From assembly GCA_963805705.1 (NCBI GenBank), contig CAWDVH010000001.1, positions 1,612,001-1,676,000 on the forward strand: a DNA stretch of 64,000 nucleotides. The letters are read 5' to 3'. The position numbers and the translations under genes are program-made. Below the pieces are notes generated by a model that was not told the DNA's origin, made no database searches, and saw only the letters and a list, made by a program, of their open reading frames with translations. This DNA is from CAWDVH01 sp963805705. GTDB taxonomy: Bacteria; Actinomycetota; Actinomycetes; Streptosporangiales; Streptosporangiaceae. Of the stretch, positions 57,720 through 64,000 are shown one piece after another; position 1 is the stretch's first letter, and every line of letters starts with the position of its first letter.

Positions 57720-59006
57720 CTATCCTGCCGTAACGTCCCGCTGGGCGAGCCGGGCTGCGCCGGGGCGGTGCTCCAGGACAATCGTCGCGATCAGGATCGC
57801 CGTGAGCAGCGCAAGCTGCGCGTCCAGCGCGACGGCGGCCCCGAGGCCGGTCGTCGCCAGCGCCAGCACCGCGGCCGCCATGCGGAGCCGGACCGGGCCG
57901 GTGCGCAGCTGCAGCCGGAACGCGATGTCCCCGGCCAGGAACAGCGCGGCCCCGACGGCCAGGACCACGGCCGCGGCCGGCCTGGCCGACAGGTGGGCCG
58001 CGTGCGCGATCGCCTCCTGCACTCCGGTGGCCACCGCGACCACGCCGAGCAGCAGCGGGATGTTCGCGGTGAAGTAGGCGGACATGGCCAGCGCGGTGCG
58101 CCGCTCGCTGCTGGCGGCGGTCATGACGCGCTCGGCTGCTTCCTCGTCACCATCGCCGAAGACGATCCACCACAGCGCGGCGGCCAGCGCCAGCCCGAGC
58201 AGCGCCACGATGACCAGCCGGCCGCTGCGCTGCCCCGCCTGTCCGGCCAGCTCGGCGGCACCGGCGCCGATCGCGGCGACGGACTCGCCGAGGGCCACCA
58301 TCACCAGGGCGGTGTACCGCTCGACAAGATGCGCAGGCCGCAGCTCGAACAGGCCCTCGGGGCGCACGATCAGCGGCGAGCCGAGCTGGATGGCGATCGC
58401 CGCGATCCACAGCGCATAGGCGGCCGGGCCCTCGCGGCCCGATGACTGAGGTAGCAGCCCGGCGATAATCACCAGCAGCGCTGATGCGATATTGAACGGC
58501 GCGACCCGCAGGATGTGCCGGTTCACGCGGTAGTACAGGGACGAGTGCACCAGCACGACGGTCAGATAGCCGAGGCCGAGTTCCAGTCCGTCGCCGGCGA
58601 ATCCGTGCGGGATGGCCAGCCCGATGGTCAGAAATCCGGCCATCCCCACCAGCAGCAGCAGTCGCTCGGCGGTGTGCACGGGGGGCCGGTTGTTGGTCAG
58701 CCAGGAGTAGCCCCCGTACATCCACCACAGCAGCCCGAAGATCAGGAGGACCTGCACCGCGCCGGTCAGGGACAGCCGGGCCGAGAGCAGCTCGGTGAGC
58801 TGAGTCAGGGTGAAGGCGAAGACCAGGTCAAAGAACAGCTCCAGGCTCGTGACCCGCAGCGGCAGCTCCCGGCCGCCGGTGCCGCCAGCCGGGGTGGTGC
58901 CGCCGGCCCCGGTGGTATCGCCGGCCGAGGCGGTGCCGCCTGTACCCGGGGTGCCGCCGGCCCGGGCCGCGGATCCGGGGTCGTCAGCGGGCCGGCCTGG
59001 CTTCAT
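57720..59006 (-). CDS. ltrA: Low temperature requirement protein A (LtrA) membrane protein
   Basis: A 428-residue polytopic membrane protein with about 10-12 helices, of the LtrA family. VTSLELFFDLVFAFTLTQLTE is the diagnostic first helix, and MYGGYSWLTNNRPP, LVERYTALVMVALGESV and LFLAGDIAFRLQLR follow. Function is poorly known. The first 45 residues are Gly/Thr-rich repeats (AGGTPGTGGTASAGDTTG). ATG 59006 overlaps the purD 3' end by 23 bp, so it is coupled to purine genes. Confidence 0.92.
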   Translation of the reverse strand: MKPGRPADDPGSAARAGGTPGTGGTASAGDTTGAGGTTPAGGTGGRELPLRVTSLELFFDLVFAFTLTQLTELLSARLSLTGAVQVLLIFGLLWWMYGGYSWLTNNRPPVHTAERLLLLVGMAGFLTIGLAIPHGFAGDGLELGLGYLTVVLVHSSLYYRVNRHILRVAPFNIASALLVIIAGLLPQSSGREGPAAYALWIAAIAIQLGSPLIVRPEGLFELRPAHLVERYTALVMVALGESVAAIGAGAAELAGQAGQRSGRLVIVALLGLALAAALWWIVFGDGDEEAAERVMTAASSERRTALAMSAYFTANIPLLLGVVAVATGVQEAIAHAAHLSARPAAAVVLAVGAALFLAGDIAFRLQLRTGPVRLRMAAAVLALATTGLGAAVALDAQLALLTAILIATIVLEHRPGAARLAQRDVTAG

Positions 59007-60264
59007 AACCCGGCGGGAGGTCCAGCGCGGCCAGGTCGGCAATGTCCCGGCGATACCAGCCCCCGCGCATCCTGATCCTGGCCGCGGCCCGGTAGGCAGC
59101 GGTCCTGGCTGCGGCCAGGTCGGTCCCGGTGCCCACCACATCCAGTACCCGCCCGCCGCCGGAAACGACACCGCCGCCAGCACGGGCGGCCGTTCCCGCG
59201 TGCAGGATGTAGGCGTCGGGCATCCGGCCCGCGTCTTCCAGCCCGTCAATATCGTCGCCGCTGGCCGGCGGGCCCGGATAGCCCTCGGCCGCGATAACCA
59301 CGGTCACCGCCGCCCCTGGCGCCCAGCGCAGCTGGCCGGCGCGGCCGAGGCCGCCGGTCGCCGCGGCTTCCAGCAGCCCGCCCAGCGGGGTCGCCAGCCG
59401 GTCGAGGATCACCTGGGTCTCCGGATCCCCGAACCGCGCATTGAATTCCACCACCCGGATCCCGGCTGAGGTCAGGCACAGCCCCGCATACAGCAGGCCG
59501 CTGTAGGGCGTGTCCCGCCGCCGCAGCTCGGCCAGGGCGGGCAGGATCACCGCGTCCATCACCTCGTCGGCGAGCCCGGCAGGCGCCCACGGCAGCGGCG
59601 CATAGGCCCCCATGCCGCCGGTGTTCGGGCCGGTCCCCCCCTCACCCGCGCGCTTGTAGTCCTGAGCGGGCAGCATCGGGATCGCCGCGCTCCCGTCAGC
59701 GAGCGCGAAGACGGACACCTCGGGGCCATCCAGGAATTCCTCGATGACCACCGTGCCGCACTGACGGGCGTGCGCGACAGCCTCCCGGCGGTCGCTGGTC
59801 ACCACGACGCCCTTGCCTGCGGCCAGGCCGTCCGCCTTCACCACGTACGGCGGCCCGTAGGCGTCCAGCGCGTCGCCGGCTTGCGCGGCGGTCACGCAGG
59901 TCCTGGCGGCGGCGGTCGGGATACCCGCCGCCATCATGATTTCCTTGGCGAAGGACTTCGAGCCCTCGATCCTCGCCGCGCCCTGGCCGGGGCCGAAGCA
60001 GGCGATGCCCGCGGCCCTGAGGGCGTCGGCGACGCCCGCCACCAGCGGGGCCTCCGGGCCGATGACGACGAGCTGCGCCCCGATCCCGGCCGCCAGCGCC
60101 GTAACGCTGGCCGGATCGGCGGGACGGACATCGTGGATTTCCGCGAGCTGGCCGATGCCCGGATTCCCCGGTGCGGCGTGCACGGCGGTGACACCGCCAT
60201 CACGGGCCAGGGCCCGGACCAGCGCGTGCTCACGGCCACCGGAGCCAACGACGAGGACTCGCAC
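58984..60264 (-). CDS. purD: Phosphoribosylamine-glycine ligase
   Basis: A 426-residue ATP-grasp enzyme making GAR in purine synthesis. VLVVGSGGREHALVRALAR is the N-terminal domain, SKSFAKEIMMAAGIPTA and YVVKADGLAAGKGVVV the ATP-grasp loops, EEFLDGPEVSVFALADG and RFGDPETQVIL the active-site region. GTG start. It is separated from purA by 124 bp of tandemly repeated DNA. Confidence 0.97.
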   Translation of the reverse strand: MRVLVVGSGGREHALVRALARDGGVTAVHAAPGNPGIGQLAEIHDVRPADPASVTALAAGIGAQLVVIGPEAPLVAGVADALRAAGIACFGPGQGAARIEGSKSFAKEIMMAAGIPTAAARTCVTAAQAGDALDAYGPPYVVKADGLAAGKGVVVTSDRREAVAHARQCGTVVIEEFLDGPEVSVFALADGSAAIPMLPAQDYKRAGEGGTGPNTGGMGAYAPLPWAPAGLADEVMDAVILPALAELRRRDTPYSGLLYAGLCLTSAGIRVVEFNARFGDPETQVILDRLATPLGGLLEAAATGGLGRAGQLRWAPGAAVTVVIAAEGYPGPPASGDDIDGLEDAGRMPDAYILHAGTAARAGGGVVSGGGRVLDVVGTGTDLAAARTAAYRAAARIRMRGGWYRRDIADLAALDLPPGYEARPAR

Positions 60265-60290
60265 GCGGCGAGCCTACCGGCCCGCCGCCG

Positions 60291-60344
60291 AGGCCAGCGA
60301 GGTCAGGCCAGCGGGCCAGGCCAGCGAGGTCAGGCCAGCGGGCC
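60291..60344. repeat. 27-bp tandem repeat, two full copies, upstream of purD
   Basis: Two identical 27-bp units (60291-60317, 60318-60344), built from GGCCAGCG motifs, are followed by partial copies to about 60370. They fill the gap between purA and purD, just upstream of the purD start. Confidence 0.9.
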
Positions 60345-60388
60345 AGCGGGCCAGGCCGGGCCAGCGGGGCACGCCGGCCGGCCGGCGA

Positions 60389-61672
60389 TCAGACCAGCGG
60401 TCGCAGCTGCAGCGTCTGGTCGCGCCGCGGTCCTACCCCCACCGCGCAGATCGGGGCGCTGATCATGTCCTGCAGCGCCATCAGGTACGCCCGGGCATTG
60501 CGCGGGAGATCCTCTAGCACCGTGGCCCCGGAGATGTCCTCCGGCCAGCCGTCCAGGTACTCATAGACGGGGGTCGCGTGGTGGAACTCGGTCTGGGTCA
60601 TCGGCACCTCGTCATGCCTGGTGCCCTGCACGTCGTAGGCGACGCAGACCGGCACCTGGTCCAGGCCGGACAGCACGTCGAGCTTGGTGATGAAGTAGTC
60701 GGTAATCCCGTTAACCCTGGTCGAGTACCTGGCGATGACCGCGTCGAACCAGCCGGTGCGCCGCGCGCGGCCGGTGGTCGTGCCGTACTCGCCGCCGGCG
60801 GTGCGCAGCCACTCGCCGCTGGCGCCGGTCAGCTCCGTGGGGAACGGGCCGGCGCCGACCCTGGTCGTATAGGCCTTCAGGATGCCGATGACCTTGGTGA
60901 TCCTGGTCGGGCCCAGGCCCGAGCCAGCGCAGGCGCCGCCTGCGGCCGGCGACGAGGAGGTCACGAACGGGTAGGTGCCGTGATCCACGTCGAGCAGGGT
61001 GGCCTGGGCGCCTTCGAGCAGGATCACCTTCCCCTCGTCCAGCGCGGCGTTGACGACCAGGCCGGTGTCGGCCATGTGCCGGCCGAGCCGTTCGCCGTAG
61101 CCGAGATACTCGGCGACCACCGCGTCGGCATCTATCCCGCGCCGGTTGTAGACCTTGGTGAGCACCTGGTTCTTCTCGCGCAGGACCAGGTCCAGCTTCT
61201 GGCGCAGGATGCCGGGATCGAAGAGATCCTGCATGCGGATCCCCATCCGGGCGGCCTTGTCGGCGTAGGTCGGCCCGATGCCGCGCCCGGTGGTCCCGAT
61301 ACGCGCACTGCCCAGGTAACGCTCTGTCACCTTGTCGAGCGCGACGTGATGCGGCATGACCAGGTGCGCATTGGCCGAGATCAGGAGCGGGTCGCAGGAC
61401 ACCCCCCTGGCCAGCAGCCCGTCGATCTCCCCGATCAGCACGGCCGGGTCGATCACGACGCCATTGCCGATAACGGACGTCGCGTTCGGCGACAGCACCC
61501 CGGTCGGCAGCAGGTGCAGGGCGTAGCTCTCGTCGCCGATCACGACGGTATGCCCGGCGTTGTTGCCGCCCTGGTACCTGACGACAAAGTCGACGCTGTC
61601 ACCGAGCAGGTCGGTGACCTTGCCCTTGCCCTCGTCGCCCCACTGCGCGCCAACGATCACGATGGCGGGCAT
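60389..61672 (-). CDS. purA: Adenylosuccinate synthetase
   Basis: A 427-residue GTP-dependent enzyme joining IMP and aspartate. IVIVGAQWGDEGKGKVTDLL is the P-loop; RYQGGNNAGHTVVIGDE, GTTGRGIGPTYADKAARMGI and LLEGAQATLLDVDHGTYPFV are further signatures. I chose ATG 61672, with GGAGGG about 12 bases upstream; an 18-residue extension is not conserved. The purA-DUF3151-fba neighbourhood matches Rv0357c-Rv0363c. Confidence 0.97.
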   Translation of the reverse strand: MPAIVIVGAQWGDEGKGKVTDLLGDSVDFVVRYQGGNNAGHTVVIGDESYALHLLPTGVLSPNATSVIGNGVVIDPAVLIGEIDGLLARGVSCDPLLISANAHLVMPHHVALDKVTERYLGSARIGTTGRGIGPTYADKAARMGIRMQDLFDPGILRQKLDLVLREKNQVLTKVYNRRGIDADAVVAEYLGYGERLGRHMADTGLVVNAALDEGKVILLEGAQATLLDVDHGTYPFVTSSSPAAGGACAGSGLGPTRITKVIGILKAYTTRVGAGPFPTELTGASGEWLRTAGGEYGTTTGRARRTGWFDAVIARYSTRVNGITDYFITKLDVLSGLDQVPVCVAYDVQGTRHDEVPMTQTEFHHATPVYEYLDGWPEDISGATVLEDLPRNARAYLMALQDMISAPICAVGVGPRRDQTLQLRPLV

Positions 61673-61763
61673 CTGACCACGCCCTCCCTGGTAACACACG
61701 AAGACCCCTGGTCCGCGTTTGTGCACGTCCGTGCGTCCGCGGCAGGGGCTCTTACGATGCGAT

Positions 61764-61799
61764 GTTACCGGAAAGCGCCCAGCGTTACCGGAAAGCGCC
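61764..61799. promoter_or_regulatory. Pair of 16-bp direct repeats upstream of purA
   Basis: GTTACCGGAAAGCGCC occurs at 61764-61779 and 61784-61799, a 20-bp period, 92-127 bp before the purA start in a 173-bp gap. The spacing of about two helical turns fits an operator, but it could equally be another of the window's tandem duplications. Confidence 0.45.
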
Positions 61800-61845
61800 G
61801 AGCTGCCGCGCGATTACACTGCGATTGCGAACGCTCACGAGCTGC

Positions 61846-62262
61846 TCAAGTCCCCTGCAGTGCCACCACGGCGCTCTGGCTGCTGTCGCGCAGGAGCTCG
61901 CGGCAGCGCTGCTCCTCGTCCTGCTCGCCGATCGCGCCGGCCGCCGTGCCGAGCAAGTACAGGGCTCGCAGGAAGCCCTGGTTGGGCTCGTGCTCCCACG
62001 GAACGGGCCCGTGCCCCCGCCAGCCCGCCCGGCGCAGCTGATCCAGGCCGCGGTGATATCCGGTCCGGGCGTAGGCGTAGGCGGTCACCGGGTCGCCGTC
62101 GTGCATGGCGCGCTCGGCCAGGGCCGCCCAGGCCGCGCAGGAGGACGGGAAGCGCGCCGCGACGCTGGCCGGGTCGGCTCCCGACCGCAGGGCCGAGCTC
62201 GCCTCCTCGTTGTCGGGCAGGTAGGTGGGCGGGGTGTCGCCGAGCAGATTCTCATGCCTCAT
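61846..62262 (-). CDS. DUF3151 protein
   Basis: A 138-residue actinobacterial DUF3151 protein of unknown function (Rv0360c-like). NLLGDTPPTYLPDN, AWAALAERAMHDGDPVTAYA, RTGYHRGLDQLRRAGWRGHG and VPWEHEPNQGFLRAL are the family pattern; it is all-helical, resembling a TPR-like fold. ATG 62262 has AGGA 8 bases upstream. It is divergent from the aldo/keto reductase and upstream of purA. Confidence 0.9.
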   Translation of the reverse strand: MRHENLLGDTPPTYLPDNEEASSALRSGADPASVAARFPSSCAAWAALAERAMHDGDPVTAYAYARTGYHRGLDQLRRAGWRGHGPVPWEHEPNQGFLRALYLLGTAAGAIGEQDEEQRCRELLRDSSQSAVVALQGT

Positions 62263-62332
62263 GCCAGACATCCTGCCGCCTGGGCCGCGGCCCTGCTCGC
62301 CGGGTGCGCTGTTTGCTCGATAGGTTGAGCAG

Positions 62333-63196
62333 GTGGCAGACATCAGTCCCCCGGCCGAATCGAGCGGGGTATTCGCACTCGGCGGCAGTCTCGTGGTCAC
62401 CCGGCTCGGATTCGGCGCGATGCGGATCACCGGGCCGGGCATCTGGGGCGAGCCCGCCGACCGCGGCGTCGCTATCAGCCTTCTTCGCCGCGCCGTCGAG
62501 CTGGGCATTGACTTCATCGACACGGCCGACTCCTACGGCCCGTTCGTCAGCGAGGAGCTGATCGCCCGCGCGCTGCATCCCTACGACGGGATCACCATCG
62601 CGACCAAGGGCGGCCTCGTGCGCACCGGGCCAGGTGAGTGGCATCCGGTTGGCCGGCCCGAGTATCTCAGGCAGTGCGTGGAGATGAGCCTGCGCCGCCT
62701 GCGGCTGGAGATCATCGACCTCTATCAGCTGCACCGGATCGACCCGCAGGTGCCGGTCGCTGACCAGGTCGGCGTGCTGGCTGAGATGCGGCGGGAGGGA
62801 AAGATCGCCCACATCGGCCTGTCCGAGGTGGGCATCGCCGAGATCGTCGAGGCGCGGCTGACCGCGCCCATCGTGTCCGTGCAGAACCTCTACAATCTGG
62901 CCCATCGCAAGTCCGAGGAAGTGCTCGACTACTGCGAGCGGGAAGGGCTGGGCTTCATTCCCTGGTCCCCGATCGCCACTGGCCAGCTGGCCGGACCGGA
63001 CGGACCGCTGTACGCCCTGGCCAAGCAGACCGACGTGACCCCCGCCCAGCTGGCCCTGGCCTGGCTGCTGCGCCGGTCGCCGGTCATGCTGCCGATTCCG
63101 GGGACCGGCTCGGCAGCCCACCTGGAGGAGAACGTCGCCAGCGCGCAGGTCGAACTCACCGACGAGCAGGTCGCCGCGCTCTGCGCCCTGGGCTAA
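62333..63196 (+). CDS. Aldo/keto reductase
   Basis: A 287-residue NADPH-dependent TIM-barrel oxidoreductase. The catalytic tetrad is visible: Asp and Tyr in FIDTADSYG, Lys in IATKGGLV, His in LYQLHRID. Cofactor residues lie in IPGTGSAAHLEENVASA. It probably reduces aldehydes, but the substrate is unknown. GTG start. It separates the DUF3151 and fba genes that are close together in M. tuberculosis. Confidence 0.93.
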   Translation: MADISPPAESSGVFALGGSLVVTRLGFGAMRITGPGIWGEPADRGVAISLLRRAVELGIDFIDTADSYGPFVSEELIARALHPYDGITIATKGGLVRTGPGEWHPVGRPEYLRQCVEMSLRRLRLEIIDLYQLHRIDPQVPVADQVGVLAEMRREGKIAHIGLSEVGIAEIVEARLTAPIVSVQNLYNLAHRKSEEVLDYCEREGLGFIPWSPIATGQLAGPDGPLYALAKQTDVTPAQLALAWLLRRSPVMLPIPGTGSAAHLEENVASAQVELTDEQVAALCALG

Positions 63197-63202
63197 GGCC
63201 GG

Positions 63203-64000
63203 TCAGCTGAGCCGGTTGCCCGCTGACATCAGATCCTCGCAGGCGTGCACGACGCGGGCCGTCATCGACTCCTCGGCGGCCTTGCCCCAGGTGCGGGGGT
63301 CGTAGGCCTTCTTGCTGCCGACCTCGCCGTCGACCTTCAGCACGCCGTCGTAGTTGGTGAACATGTGACCCGCCACCGGCCGCGTGAACGCGTACTGGGT
63401 GTCAGTGTCCATATTCATCTTGATCGCGCCGTAGGAGATCGCCTCGCGGATGTCCTCGAGCGCGGATCCGGAACCGCCGTGGAAGACAAGATCGAAAGGC
63501 TTGTCCTGGCCGTACTTGGCGCCGACGGCGTCCTGGATGCTCTTCAGGACCGACGGCCGCAGCTTGACATGCCCTGGCTTGTAGACACCGTGCACATTGC
63601 CGAAGGTGGCCGCCAGGATGTACCGGCCGCGCTCGCCGAGCCCCAGTGCCTCAGCGGTCGCCAGGGCATCCTCCGGCGTGCTGTACAGCTTGTCGTTGAT
63701 CTCGCCGACGACGCCGTCCTCCTCGCCGCCGACGACCCCGATCTCCATTTCCATCACGACATGAGCGGCCGCGCACTGCTCAAGCAGCCCGGCGGCGATC
63801 TGGAGGTTCTCGGCGAGAGGCACCGCGGACCCGTCCCACATGTGCGACTGGAACAGCGGCTCCTCGCCGCGCGCCACCCGCTCCCTGGAGATCTGGACCA
63901 GCGGCCGCATGAAGTGGTCGAGCTTGTCCTTGGGGCAGTGATCGGTGTGCAGTGCGATCTGCACCGAATACTTCGCTGCTACCGCCTGAGCGAAGCGGGC
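63203..64000 (-). CDS. fba: Class II fructose-bisphosphate aldolase, 5' truncated
   Basis: The C-terminal 265 residues of a zinc aldolase; the frame runs past the window's right end, so 75-80 residues are missing. ALHTDHCPKDKLDHFMRPL has the zinc His and the catalytic Asp region, MEMEIGVVGGEEDGV a further zinc-site Glu, FHGGSGS the phosphate-binding loop, and KMNMDTDTQYAF the substrate loop. It interconverts fructose-1,6-bisphosphate and triose phosphates. Confidence 0.96.
   Translation of the reverse strand, partial: ARFAQAVAAKYSVQIALHTDHCPKDKLDHFMRPLVQISRERVARGEEPLFQSHMWDGSAVPLAENLQIAAGLLEQCAAAHVVMEMEIGVVGGEEDGVVGEINDKLYSTPEDALATAEALGLGERGRYILAATFGNVHGVYKPGHVKLRPSVLKSIQDAVGAKYGQDKPFDLVFHGGSGSALEDIREAISYGAIKMNMDTDTQYAFTRPVAGHMFTNYDGVLKVDGEVGSKKAYDPRTWGKAAEESMTARVVHACEDLMSAGNRLS

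Overview
The window is a gene-dense stretch of a high-GC actinobacterial chromosome. The evidence is pervasive G/C third codon positions, many GTG and TTG starts, a WhiB regulator, Lsr2, and neighbourhoods that match Mycobacterium tuberculosis almost gene for gene. I would place it among filamentous or soil Actinomycetes (Streptosporangiales-like), but the genus cannot be read from the sequence. I found no rRNA, tRNA, CRISPR array, insertion sequence or prophage gene. Most of it is core chromosome, with novelty in gene fusions, regulatory sites and short tandem repeats.

Region 1 (1-10.5 kb) holds the end of a GatB/YqeY protein, a bifunctional penicillin-binding protein, a WhiB4/WblA regulator, two ArsA/Get3-like ATPases, an SPFH membrane protein, DUF4177, RidA, Nudix and metallo-beta-lactamase proteins, and a Crp regulator. 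This matches the M. tuberculosis Rv3676-Rv3682 block. Crp then abuts ppa, which starts a second mycobacterial block.

Region 2 (10.5-26.7 kb) holds ppa, dacB, a zinc metalloprotease, tilS, hpt, ftsH, folE, an MprF-like transferase, folP-folB-folK, DUF3180, a DUF2520 reductase-like gene, panC, coaX and lysS. The themes are folate, pantothenate/CoA, purine salvage and tRNA modification or charging.

Region 3 (26.8-41.8 kb) is the most unusual part. An NlpC/P60 hydrolase lies behind a ydaO-type c-di-AMP riboswitch. An ArgA-like acetyltransferase and a cation efflux protein follow. Next comes an EndoQ-like PHP nuclease fused to a UvrD helicase, whose 3' part is frameshifted. Then come lsr2, clpC, one 740-codon frame joining DisA (c-di-AMP synthase) to MutY (adenine glycosylase), and radA. 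The c-di-AMP synthase and a c-di-AMP-sensing RNA therefore sit within 13 kb of each other, among DNA-repair genes.

Region 4 (41.9-53.2 kb) is more accessory: a sugar isomerase-like protein, dtd, a DUF4242 protein, a BKACE enzyme overlapping a class 3 asparaginase, an XRE regulator with a clear palindromic operator, DUF2516, AlaX, a BlaI/M56 pair, a macrodomain protein, an aminotransferase, an ATP-grasp ligase and a flavin monooxygenase. Region 5 (53.2-64 kb) has an unrecognised regulator, a divergent MurA, purB, ltrA, purD, purA, DUF3151, an aldo/keto reductase and the end of class II aldolase fba.

At least eleven short tandem duplications (units 14-27 bp) are scattered through the window, several exactly at stop codons.
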